Below, in pieces: positions 1-6,753 of a DNA stretch of 13,975 nucleotides. The stretch is from DATKDU01 sp035649415 (lineage in GTDB: Bacteria; Planctomycetota; Planctomycetia; Pirellulales; Pirellulaceae). The notes under the pieces are model-generated. The model saw only the letters and a program-made list of their open reading frames with translations, did no database searches and had not been told where the DNA came from. The position numbers and the translations under genes are program-made. Positions within the stretch are counted from its first letter, which is position 1; every line of letters begins with the position of its first letter. The DNA lies in the NCBI GenBank assembly GCA_035649415.1, contig DASRJP010000405.1, positions 1-13,975 of the forward strand. Reading direction: 5' to 3'.

Positions 1-2678
1 TGGTACTGCGTCAGCGCCCGCTGAAAATCCGTCGGCCGGTCCGACGCATACGCGCCGAGCATTTCCGCAAACTGCTGCGTCAGCGGGCTGGCATCCTGTT
101 TTGTCGCCTGCGACCGGAGCGCTTCCCAGAACGCCAGCGGATACGGCAGCCAGTGTTCCTGCGCCGGATCGTCTTTCTCGGGCCTGATGGGAATCAACAG
201 CGCCAATTGCCGTGCACGAATCGCGCTTGGAAATTCGATCATCCACTGCTGGAACGCCAGTGCTTTGTGCTGCGCCTCCTCAGGATCCTGCTGCCGCTCC
301 TCGGCGCTGGGCACCGGCGGAATGCGCGGCGGGCTGAATCCCTCCACCAGCGTGTCGTAGACCTTGATGCGGTCGAACAGCTCGAGCGCCTTGCGGTCCA
401 GCGTGGTCAGTGTTTCAGGCGCGGACTCCTTTTTCTGAAATGCCGCTCGCGCCATTTCGGTCAGTTCGGGAACCTTGTCGGCAAGCTGCCTGACGGAATA
501 CAGGCTTTTGGAGGCCGGCTGCAAATTGAAGAATCTGATCAAATCGGGATGATCGACCTTGATTACCGGGTAATCGAGTGCTCCCTCTTTTTGCGTCACC
601 ACGTCCAAGAGCCACTCGACGGCAGACAGCTTGACCGTTTCGTCGCCGCGCTTGATCCGCAGCGTTTCATAATTGGAAATCGCCCGCAGCGAGTTGCGGG
701 CCAGCGTATCGATCGGCTTGACGCGCCCGGAGCTGACGACCGGCAGTTTGCCGAACTCGACCGTGTTGAAACGCTGCTTCTCGCGCGACGGCGGGGACAG
801 CTTCGAGCCGATGTAGCCCACTGCCACGATCGCCGCGATCGCCATCGCCAAAAGCTGGTAATGCCGCGGCGCCAGCGGCATTCGGCTTTCTTCTTCGGCC
901 CGGCGGTTCAAGAATCGCTTGAGCGAAACGGAGAATTGAAATATCAGCCCCGTGACGACGATCATGCAGGCCGTGTAGGGGATCATCCAGCCGACGTTGT
1001 TGACGACGGCCAGCGTCGTACTCTCGGCGCGTAGGCCCGACCTTGGATCGGGCGGATGATAGCCGCTCTGATAGAACGTGTCGCCGCGGTACCGCAGCGG
1101 ATCGTTCATCTTGATGTGGATTTTTGAACTCATGCCCGTTTCCGGGTCGATGAGCTGGACGTCCGAGGAGTAGTTCTTGGGAGTATCCGACCCGAGATAA
1201 TCGTCCTTGCGCACGTCCTCGAGCTTCACGGTGTAAGGCTTGTACTGCCGCTCGTAGCGGATCAGCACGTCGTACTTTTTGCCGCCGGCTTCCACCGACT
1301 GCTGGAATTCCTCGGGCGCGCGGCCGACGTTATCCTCGGCAAGCTGTGAGAAGAGATACGTCCCCAGGTCGCGGCCGGTCTTTTTCTCGGTCAGCTTGAT
1401 GTACGCTGCCGCAATGTCGTTGCCGCGGTCCGTGTCAGTCCCCGTGACGGGGCGCGCTTCGACGGCGGTTACCTCCCGGCCGACCCCTGCCGTCGCCAGC
1501 GGCTTCTCATCCGCCTTGGGTGGGCGAACGTCATGGTTGCGGTAGTATTTCAGCACCGTCACGTCAGCGGGCAACAGTTCGTGCGTGCCAGCCGCGTCGC
1601 GAATCGGCGCCAGCGGCTTGCCCGCCTTGGCCAGCCGATCGTTCTCGGCGTAGTTCTTCTCCAGCAGCCGCCGCGGGACGGCCACGACCGTTTCGCCGTC
1701 GCTCCCTTTATTGATGAATGCGAGTTCGATGGTCCGCGTGTCGCGGACGTAATTGAGCGCCTGCCCTTCCGACAGGAACATTTGCCACTCGATCGCATAT
1801 CGCGCTACCACCAGCTCGCTGACCATCATCAAGACCACGCCGCCGTGCAGCAAGACGATGCCAGCCCGCTTGGCAAACAGGATGTAGCACGCCCCGAGCA
1901 AGGCCAGCCCTGCCGCCTCGGCCTGCAAGAGCTGCCACAAAATGCGCATCGACTCCGTCGGCGGCGCCAAGAGGCCCGAGACCAGTCCAATCACTAGCGC
2001 GGTCCACGCCGCGTACCCGGCGACGACCAGCGCAAGCAGCCTCAGACCAAACGACCGGTTCGCTTTGGGCGTGGGCGGGCCAGCCAGCTCTTTCCACGCA
2101 AAGCGGGTCACGCCGTAAGTGCTGCCAAGCCAGCCGACCACGAGCAGAGCGCAAAACACGAACCAGATCTGTTGCGGCGACAGCAGCGGCCTGGCCTGAA
2201 TCCCCGTCCCGATGTTGCCGCTGACGATCACCAGCGTCGTCACGAGGGCCGCCGTCGCCAGGGCTGCCATCCCCCACAGCAAGCGCGCTCCTTTGACCTG
2301 CATTTGAAACCGCCAGCCGTGCGCCGCCGCCAGGTTCAAAAGCATCAGCACCCCCACCACCATCCCGCCCGGCATGGGAATCAGCGGCACGTTCAGATGC
2401 GGCATTTGCGGGAAAAAGGCGGACGGAAAGAACAAGTTCACGTCCACCCACATGACCACCGACCGGAAATAGAGCGGCACGACCTGCCAGATATCCATTT
2501 CCTCCTGCGCCAGCGTCCCCACCAGCACCACGAAGATGCCGTAGGCAAACAGGGCCACGGTCAACTTGAGGGACGAGAGCGCCTTCATCACGATGGTCAG
2601 CTCTCTGACACGGCGCACTTTGGCCGCCTTGGGGGCGCTTGCGACCATGTCCGGTGATTCCAGCGTTCCCGCAGCCAT
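1..2678 (-). CDS. ccsA: ResB/CcsA-type cytochrome c biogenesis protein, partial (3' end outside window)
   Basis: Seen: an open frame of 892 codons runs from ATG at 2678 off the left edge with no stop. I checked the frame in several separate stretches. The N-terminal ~300 residues are hydrophobic: a first membrane segment about 38-56 (SLKLTVALFAYGIFVVLVGT) followed by LAQ, then helices about 103-120, 133-152, 170-188, 211-235, 255-269 and 273-291 (IVLLHGGVVLMMVSELV). A large soluble region follows, with another helix near 1 kb and one at about 830 (VGYIGS), then VKPIDTLARNSLR. Known: this layout matches ResB fused to a C-terminal CcsA haem-handling domain, as in planctomycetes and Bacteroidetes. 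The fused protein keeps haem and apocytochrome thiols reduced and ligates haem on the outer face of the membrane. The CcsA WWD region would lie left of the window. GAGG sits 5 nt before the ATG. The lipoprotein gene upstream is 38 bp away, so co-transcription is likely. The same region has a long antisense frame, which I judge spurious. Confidence 0.88.
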   Translation of the reverse strand, partial: MAAGTLESPDMVASAPKAAKVRRVRELTIVMKALSSLKLTVALFAYGIFVVLVGTLAQEEMDIWQVVPLYFRSVVMWVDVNLFFPSAFFPQMPHLNVPLIPMPGGMVVGVLMLLNLAAAHGWRFQMQVKGARLLWGMAALATAALVTTLVIVSGNIGTGIQARPLLSPQQIWFVFCALLVVGWLGSTYGVTRFAWKELAGPPTPKANRSFGLRLLALVVAGYAAWTALVIGLVSGLLAPPTESMRILWQLLQAEAAGLALLGACYILFAKRAGIVLLHGGVVLMMVSELVVARYAIEWQMFLSEGQALNYVRDTRTIELAFINKGSDGETVVAVPRRLLEKNYAENDRLAKAGKPLAPIRDAAGTHELLPADVTVLKYYRNHDVRPPKADEKPLATAGVGREVTAVEARPVTGTDTDRGNDIAAAYIKLTEKKTGRDLGTYLFSQLAEDNVGRAPEEFQQSVEAGGKKYDVLIRYERQYKPYTVKLEDVRKDDYLGSDTPKNYSSDVQLIDPETGMSSKIHIKMNDPLRYRGDTFYQSGYHPPDPRSGLRAESTTLAVVNNVGWMIPYTACMIVVTGLIFQFSVSLKRFLNRRAEEESRMPLAPRHYQLLAMAIAAIVAVGYIGSKLSPPSREKQRFNTVEFGKLPVVSSGRVKPIDTLARNSLRAISNYETLRIKRGDETVKLSAVEWLLDVVTQKEGALDYPVIKVDHPDLIRFFNLQPASKSLYSVRQLADKVPELTEMARAAFQKKESAPETLTTLDRKALELFDRIKVYDTLVEGFSPPRIPPVPSAEERQQDPEEAQHKALAFQQWMIEFPSAIRARQLALLIPIRPEKDDPAQEHWLPYPLAFWEALRSQATKQDASPLTQQFAEMLGAYASDRPTDFQRALTQY

Positions 2679-2716
2679 TCACGCCTCGACATCTCGCGCC
2701 GCTTTGCGCGGCGCGG

Positions 2717-3889
2717 CTAATTGAACTTGATGGAGCCCACGAACTTATCGAACTGCTGCTGCTGGCTTTCCGCCAGCGGCGGCGGCCCGGTGAATTTCAC
2801 AAACCAGGCGGCATCCGCCGTGGTGGTCATCGCAGCCAGAATCGCTTGCGGCTCTCCCGCCGCGTCCTGACCGACGATGTGAACGACCTTCCACGTCAGA
2901 TCGCTACCTTTCACTTCGCTGGCGCTTTTTGCCGCTTCCTCGGTCGATTGTTCCGCCAGTCCCATCATCCCACGCCAGCGGTTCACATTGGCTGCCAGGT
3001 CGCCGGCATTCGGCGCCCGCAGCGACAAGCTGGTGACGGAAACGTCCGCCTTCTGCCCGTCCGCGGAGACTTCGAAACTCGCCTGCCGAAAAGCATTGGG
3101 CGCAAGCTCCTTCCAGCCCTCCGGCACGTCGTAACTCAATTTCGAGTCCGCGCCGCGCGCTGGAGTGGAGCCGCCATCCGCTGCCGCTCCCACCGGCGGA
3201 TGATCCGACGGCAGTCCGCCGCCGGCAAACGGTCCTCCCGCGAACGGCCCGCCGGCAAACGGACCACCCATGCCGCCGCCGCTGGTGCCAGTCAGCTCCA
3301 CCCAGGTGCAGGGAAACTCGCCGATCGTGAACTGTTCGACTTCCTTGGCGAGGTTCTCGCCGGTGGTTGGCGGCAGACTCACTTGCCCGCGCCAGCGATT
3401 CACGTTCTGGAGAACATACGCCGCATCATCCGTATCGCCATGGTCCAGGCTGGAGACCGCCAGCTCCAGCGGCGGCATTGCCCCAGCGATTACCAGCGTC
3501 GCGTGGCGGAAGCCGTCCCCTGGCTTCTCGTTCCAACCTTCAGGCAACTGCCAACGCGGGGCTTCTCCCTCTTTCGAGAAGCTGACGGAGCGGACGAATT
3601 CCTTCACTGCGTCACGAACTTTGGCGACCTCTGCGGGCTCTCCGGCGACCTTGAAGAACCACGCCTTGGGCCCGGCCAGGACGATCGCCCCCAGCATCGT
3701 CTGCGGCTTGCCTGCCGCTGGCCTGGCCGCCGGCTGCGAACTGCTCGCCGCCAGTTTGGGAACGGTGTATTTGCGGATTTGCGGCTCCGGCCCGCAGCCT
3801 GCCGCCAGCGGAGCCGCCGCCATTGCCGCCACTAGTAACCACGAACTGCGGCGACAGTCCGAGCGTGAATTGAGCGAGTGATCCGCCAT
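2717..3889 (-). CDS. Lipoprotein with duplicated NVNRWRG modules, upstream of ccsA
   Basis: A 390-residue protein starting at ATG 3889. The frame is open 29 codons further upstream, but only this start puts a signal peptide at the N-terminus: Arg-rich 9-14, hydrophobic 17-29, lipobox LAAGC with Cys32. It is therefore probably a lipoprotein exported across the cytoplasmic membrane. Two kinds of module recur. Module A (about 65-104 and 349-389) shares AWF-K--G and F--FV-S--F. Module B (about 113-201 and 254-340) shares PEGW, FR-A, V-SL and NVNRWRG. The order is A-B then B-A, joined by a Gly/Pro linker with three PFAGG units (209-224). Known: NVNRWRG proteins recur in planctomycetes without an assigned function, as far as I recall. 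Context, 38 bp ahead of a cytochrome c assembly gene, suggests a periplasmic role in that process, but this is inference. No convincing Shine-Dalgarno precedes the start. Confidence 0.82.
   Translation of the reverse strand: MADHSLNSRSDCRRSSWLLVAAMAAAPLAAGCGPEPQIRKYTVPKLAASSSQPAARPAAGKPQTMLGAIVLAGPKAWFFKVAGEPAEVAKVRDAVKEFVRSVSFSKEGEAPRWQLPEGWNEKPGDGFRHATLVIAGAMPPLELAVSSLDHGDTDDAAYVLQNVNRWRGQVSLPPTTGENLAKEVEQFTIGEFPCTWVELTGTSGGGMGGPFAGGPFAGGPFAGGGLPSDHPPVGAAADGGSTPARGADSKLSYDVPEGWKELAPNAFRQASFEVSADGQKADVSVTSLSLRAPNAGDLAANVNRWRGMMGLAEQSTEEAAKSASEVKGSDLTWKVVHIVGQDAAGEPQAILAAMTTTADAAWFVKFTGPPPLAESQQQQFDKFVGSIKFN
3218..3265 (-). repeat. 15-bp tandem repeat encoding PFAGG units
   Basis: Three imperfect 15-bp units inside the lipoprotein gene encode consecutive PFAGG blocks in the linker between its two halves. 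The units vary mainly at third codon positions, so the peptide repeat is better kept than the DNA. It probably forms a flexible spacer. Confidence 0.7.
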
Positions 3890-4534
3890 GGCAAGAAGCG
3901 AAGGGCCAGTCGCGCCAGCCTGGAGTGGATGCCGCCAACAGGGCGCGATGGGGGGAGGTGGGAGGGCACGAAGCAACCGTCACTCCGATTATAGCGCGGC
4001 CGGTCCGCCAAAGGGTAGGCGTCGCCCTAAGTGTTTGGCAGGAAAGCGAAATTAGCATGCTGCCAGCGGCAATCCCCACCCGCAGGCTGCCCTTTTTGAC
4101 AGGACTGGGACGCGACGCTGGCGCACAGTTGCAGGATCGAGTGTCCGGTTTTTGGGGAAGCCCTGCGGCCGCTTTGGCTGGCGGCGGTTGGCGGCGCAGC
4201 TCGACGGGTTTTGGCCTGCGACCGGTCTGAAACGTCTCGACCAGTCCTTGGCGTCGTCTGACCCCTGACTCCTTGTTCCTCGATCTCTCGCGGCCTGCCG
4301 GAGAAAGAGAGGGCGGTTGAAGGAGGGGGACTAATCCGGACAAATTAGAATGTCCGCGCGCCTGTTCCAAATGGGGCTTGAAGGCGGAACTAGACGGTCA
4401 TCTGGCCTGGGAGCAAACTCCGAATCACCGGCCCGACGCTACTCGTAACACGCCGTTTCTCGTCTTGCCACAGAAGCCGCGAACGGTTGAAGGACGCCCG
4501 TAGTCGCGTGTCGCCCTTTGCACGATGGCCCGAT
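3890..4534. other. Intergenic stretch, no supportable gene
   Basis: Frames exist here on both strands, but they are extensions or antisense shadows of the lipoprotein gene, or Arg/Gly/Pro-rich frames without recognisable domains. One small element stands out: 4256-4274 reads, on the minus strand, AAGGAGTCAGGGGTCAGAC, the same AGTCAGGGGTCAG vocabulary found at 7341-7375. The part nearest 3890 should hold the promoter for the lipoprotein and ccsA genes, but I see no clear -35/-10 pair. Confidence 0.5.
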
Positions 4535-4762
4535 TCATTCCCTCACCGATTCCAGCAACCCAGGATCAATCCGCAAATAGATGCCATTGCCCAACAAGGA
4601 GACTTCGATCAGGCATCGGCCGGATTCGGGCGAATCCAGGAGACGCCCAGTCAAACCCGCCAATGGTCCTCTAGTGACGCGGACGAAGCTGCCCACTTTG
4701 TGGGCCGCGGGAAGAACGGCGGTACCAGAGGTGGTGTGCGCAGGTGCAACGAGAGGGGACAT
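4535..4762 (-). CDS. Orphan KOW-domain protein (NusG/RfaH C-terminal-like)
   Basis: A 75-residue frame starting at ATG 4762, with CGGAG eight nucleotides upstream as a possible ribosome site. Residues about 22-70 read like the KOW domain that ends NusG and RfaH/UpxY-type antiterminators: VGSFVRVTRGPLAGLTGRLL followed by a V-LLG---YLRIDPGLLE strand pair. In that family the KOW domain contacts ribosomal protein S10 or Rho, while the preceding NGN domain binds RNA polymerase. No NGN domain is present: upstream in frame there is a TAA about 23 codons before the ATG, and I found no NGN-like residues in the other two frames up to 4920. It is either the surviving 3' end of an antiterminator gene or a free-standing KOW protein. 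It lies beside a LuxR remnant and a REP cassette, which favours decay. Confidence 0.6.
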   Translation of the reverse strand: MSPLVAPAHTTSGTAVLPAAHKVGSFVRVTRGPLAGLTGRLLDSPESGRCLIEVSLLGNGIYLRIDPGLLESVRE

Positions 4763-4912
4763 TGCCGCGACTCCGAGAGAAGTGTACGTGACGCTGTGGC
4801 TAGCAACGACTTGCCCTTACTTCTCGTCCGGGCGACGCATCAGCAAATCCCCAGCCGTTCAGAAGGTTCCGGGAACCAGTCGTGATACTCCGGCCGTGGA
4901 AATGCATCGCCA

Positions 4913-4928
4913 TACCCTAATTAGGGTA
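4913..4928. repeat. 16-bp perfect palindrome TACCCTAATTAGGGTA
   Basis: A perfect dyad centred between 4920 and 4921. It overlaps the stop codon (TAA, 4923-4921 on the minus strand) of the LuxR-type remnant and lies 150 bp upstream of the KOW ORF. It has the size and symmetry of an operator for a dimeric regulator. It has no loop or T-run, so it is not a terminator. Confidence 0.6.
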
Positions 4929-5065
4929 GGCGGGCAGAGTCTTTCCCCGCGAGCAGCTTGGCCAGCAGTTCCGTGCGGCTGTGGACGGCAAAACGCTTGA
5001 AGATCGCCTTTCATGCGTGTGGACAGTGTGCCAACTCCGGCCGAGGCGGCAGGTGGCGGTGTCGG
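4921..5065 (-). pseudogene. LuxR-type HTH C-terminal remnant, frameshifted
   Basis: In one frame the minus strand gives VGTLSTRMK (ending about 5009). After dropping one A in the AAAGG run, the next frame continues AIFKRFAVHSRTELLAKLLAG and stops at TAA 4923-4921. The joined text fits the last two helices of a LuxR/FixJ DNA-binding domain, in which the recognition helix is followed by a V-SRTEL-type final helix. The upstream half of the domain and any receiver are missing: the readable part stops about where the left REP-type repeat begins (5075). The match is from memory of the family, not an alignment, so the identity is moderately sure. The frameshift is direct observation once the family is accepted. 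Confidence 0.5.
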
Positions 5066-5074
5066 AAATAAAAA

Positions 5075-5160
5075 GTGTGCCACTGTCGGGCCGCCCGACA
5101 GTGGGAAGCAGATACCGATTCACCACCACTCACGAGCCGCAAGCGGCATTTGACAAAACG
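5075..5160 (+). repeat. Left 86-bp REP-type repeat flanking the RAYT gene
   Basis: It begins GTGTGC and contains a hairpin with 11-bp perfect arms, CCACTGTCGGG and CCCGACAGTGG, around a 3-nt loop (about 5079-5103). The same 86 bp occurs in inverted orientation at 5901-5986, with 72 of 86 positions identical, no gaps, and the first 33 bp perfect by my count. Together the two copies bracket the transposase gene, the arrangement expected of a REP/RAYT pair. Confidence 0.85.
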
Positions 5161-5279
5161 TCGCTCCCGACAAACCGTCTCTAACCGTGAAATCTTGACG
5201 TAGACGTAATCGTTTTCCCAGCAGCTGATGATGGCAGTTCTACTTATGGCGGACCAGCATTTTCCTTTCAACTGCAGCC

Positions 5280-5865
5280 ATGCCCGGAATTCAGCCCCAT
5301 CGAAAGAAGGTCAAGCACTTTCACGAGCGGGGTGATTTGCACGAGCTGACGTTCTCCTGCTACCGGCGAATGAAGCTGCTGACGAACAACCCCTGGCGGG
5401 CGAAGCTGTCCCAATCGATTGACGAAGCCTGCCAGGCCGTCGGCTGCTTCCTGGCGGCATTCGTCTACATGCCGGAGCACGTGCATCTGCCGGTGTGGGG
5501 AATCAAGGCCCAGGAGGACGTGAGTGAGCTGCTCAGCCGGATCAAGCAGCCGGTCTCGGTCCAGGTGCATGCCGACCTGGCCCAGCAGCCAGGCCGATTG
5601 CTCCCGCGGCTGATCGTCCGCGACCGCCCCGGCCGTCAGGTCTTCCGTTTCTGGCAGGAAGGGCCGGGCTTCGACAGGAATCTGTTCACCGCCAGCGCGG
5701 TGCGGGCCTCGATCGACTACATCCACAATAACCCGGTCGCTCGGGGACTATGTCCGAAGGTCCGCGATTGGCGGCGCCCGGTTCTACGAGTCGGATGGAA
5801 CGCATTTCGATCCGTTGCACCCCAAGATCACGCCGCTGCCGGCCGAGTTTTGGCACGCGTCGTGA
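5280..5865 (+). pseudogene. REP-associated tyrosine transposase (RAYT, Y1/IS200-like), frameshifted
   Basis: Known family role: single-strand cleavage and joining at REP hairpins by an HUH/Tyr nuclease. Seen: the reading frame from ATG 5280 has the N-terminal KHFHERGDLHELTFSCYRR, the metal-binding HVH (His67, His69, in MPEHVHL), FRFWQEGPGFDRN, and the candidate nucleophile Tyr147 in DYIHNNPVARGL. After DW (164, ends 5771) the family normally continues RWS-SARFY. Here the frame continues as RRPVLR, while the +1 frame from 5773 reads GARFYESDGTHF and ends PLPAEFWHAS-stop at 5865. The simplest explanation is loss of 8 nt. The restored product would be about 197 residues. Without repair, the frame reads on through the right repeat to 6359 as a 359-residue chimera. 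The catalytic core is complete, so partial activity cannot be excluded. No Shine-Dalgarno or clear promoter is visible. It is the only plus-strand gene here, as expected for an inserted element. Confidence 0.85.
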
Positions 5866-5900
5866 CGTCGTTTCGGGAATACGGTTGTTCCCAGGGGCTT

Positions 5901-5986
5901 CGTCTTGTCGAATGCAGCTTGCGGCTCGTGCGTGATGGTGAGCCAGTCGGCAGTTCCCACTGTCGGGCGGCCCGACAGTGGCACAC
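5901..5986 (-). repeat. Right 86-bp REP-type repeat flanking the RAYT gene
   Basis: Inverted partner of 5075-5160, with the same 11-bp-arm hairpin (about 5958-5982). It starts 36 bp after the restored stop of the transposase. The two copies have about 16 percent mismatches, concentrated in the middle, whereas the hairpin portion is identical. This is consistent with selection on, or recent recognition of, the hairpin. Confidence 0.85.
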
Positions 5987-6031
5987 GGACAGTGGAACGC
6001 GGCGACATTGCCACCCGCCCGGTTCTTGGGG

Positions 6032-6046
6032 ACTGGCGAAGCCAGT
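6032..6046. repeat. Small hairpin ACTGGC-GAA-GCCAGT
   Basis: Six-bp perfect arms around GAA, 46 bp outside the right REP-type repeat and 38 bp beyond the stop of the minus-strand 63-aa gene (6084). There is no T-run. It resembles short hairpins that recur in planctomycete intergenic DNA, but that comparison is from memory. Confidence 0.45.
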
Positions 6047-6083
6047 GCCAGCCATTGCCACGCCGCCGTGTCAGGGAACCGGC

Positions 6084-6275
6084 TTAGGACCGCCAAGCCC
6101 TGACAATCAGCCAAGTCCCGAGCGCAATTGCCAGCGGAGTTACAACCGCAAAAATCGCCATCAAACCGTAGTTCCGCTGGGAAGCAAACGCCGCGAATCC
6201 CAGCATTCCGATAGGGCTAATTCCAAGCAACATCAAGCCCTGCAATCTCTCGCGCATTCTAGTGGCAGGGTCCAA
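6084..6275 (-). CDS. Small two-helix membrane protein, TTG start
   Basis: A 63-residue protein with two hydrophobic stretches, about 12-31 (QGLMLLGISPIGMLGFAAF) and 37-58 (GLMAIFAVVTPLAIALGTWLIV), joined by a short charged turn (SQRN). It ends in RAWRS, so the positive end probably faces the cytoplasm. The start is taken as TTG 6275 because GGGGAGG (6289-6283) lies seven nucleotides ahead of it. The first ATG (6257) is too far from that site. It begins 18 bp after the stop of the 90-aa gene, so the two are almost certainly co-transcribed. I do not recognise a family. Strong ribosome site, two clean helices and tight spacing argue for a real gene. Confidence 0.65.
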   Translation of the reverse strand: MDPATRMRERLQGLMLLGISPIGMLGFAAFASQRNYGLMAIFAVVTPLAIALGTWLIVRAWRS

Positions 6276-6282
6276 GCTTTTT

Positions 6283-6289
6283 CCTCCCC
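6283..6289 (-). promoter_or_regulatory. Ribosome binding site that fixes a TTG start
   Basis: GGGGAGG followed by AAAAAGC and then TTG at 6275. It is one of the best Shine-Dalgarno sequences in the window. It lies in the 18-bp gap after the preceding stop codon, which supports TTG initiation rather than the ATG at 6257. Confidence 0.6.
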
Positions 6290-6293
6290 AGAG

Positions 6294-6566
6294 TCAGCGG
6301 TCGCGAAGCACTGGGATTCCACACAGCTTCATCACCCAAGAGCCCCCATAGAAGATTGAAAACAAGAGGACAAAGAAAACCGCGCCTGCGGGAATGAGGC
6401 TGGTAAACTGCCCGGTCTCTTCGGCGACGCGAACGGCGAGAAAAGCCAATGTGCAACCAGACGAACCCGACACTCCCAGCGCAACGAGGACAAGAATCCA
6501 GCCGGGAATTGTAAGTCGGCCCAAGTCCAGGTTTTGCAAATCCTCTATTTTCTTCCTGATGTCCAT
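6294..6566 (-). CDS. Small membrane protein, first gene of a pair
   Basis: A 90-residue protein from ATG 6566, with CGGGGAG six nucleotides upstream. The charged N-terminus (MDIRKKIEDLQNLDLGR) precedes two hydrophobic regions, about 18-47 (long, with an SGSSGC turn) and 57-80 (IPAGAVFFVLLFSIFYGGSW). It ends VLRDR. Lengths and hydrophobicity fit a two-helix inner-membrane protein with both ends cytoplasmic. The partner gene starts 18 bp downstream and also has two helices, so the products may form a hetero-oligomer. That is inference, since neither has a catalytic motif or a family I recognise. Confidence 0.68.
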   Translation of the reverse strand: MDIRKKIEDLQNLDLGRLTIPGWILVLVALGVSGSSGCTLAFLAVRVAEETGQFTSLIPAGAVFFVLLFSIFYGGSWVMKLCGIPVLRDR

Positions 6567-6638
6567 GGCTGACTCCCCGGCCGATTCATTGCGGCCGGCA
6601 TTCTATCCGCCTCCGAAATCGCCCGCTAGAGTTGCGGG

Positions 6639-6663
6639 GCGTAGCGCACTTCAGCCGCTACGC
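6639..6663. repeat. Hairpin GCGTAGCG / CGCTACGC upstream of the small-membrane-protein pair
   Basis: Eight-bp perfect arms around a 9-nt loop (CACTTCAGC), 73 bp upstream of the 90-aa gene start. It is placed where a promoter or operator would be, but it also looks like one of several mobile intergenic hairpin families in this belt. Confidence 0.5.
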
Positions 6664-6719
6664 GTTTACTAGCTGACTTTCCGGAGGTCCTGCTATGGGC
6701 TATATGGGCTATGGAATAT

Positions 6720-6753
6720 TTGTCCACTCAAGTGTATCATGACTAGTGGACAA
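6720..6753. repeat. Inverted repeat TTGTCCACT / AGTGGACAA
   Basis: Nine-bp perfect arms separated by 16 nt. The spacing (arm centres about 25 bp apart) would place the half-sites roughly on the same face of the helix. It is 154 bp upstream of the 90-aa gene. A direct repeat, TATGGGC twice, lies just before it at about 6694-6710. Confidence 0.45.

Noticed and set aside
153..1034. Plus-strand frame of 293 codons
   Set aside because: Antisense to the ResB/CcsA gene; Arg/Gln/His-rich composition and no domain. A by-product of GC-rich codon use.
1708..2682. Minus-strand frame of 324 codons beginning four bases before the ccsA start
   Set aside because: It is the shifted frame of ccsA. The true frame (start 2678) gives ResB-like membrane helices, and this one gives Gly/Arg/Ala-rich text.
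2639..3835. Plus-strand frame of 398 codons
   Set aside because: Antisense to the lipoprotein gene; no signal, domain or ribosome site.
5190..5280. TTGACG near 5195 as a promoter for the transposase
   Set aside because: No acceptable -10 hexamer at 16-18 bp, so it is not supportable.
5866..6359. C-terminal extension of the transposase frame
   Set aside because: It is read-through after the 8-nt shift, across the right REP repeat and antisense to the small membrane genes, and does not resemble RAYT.
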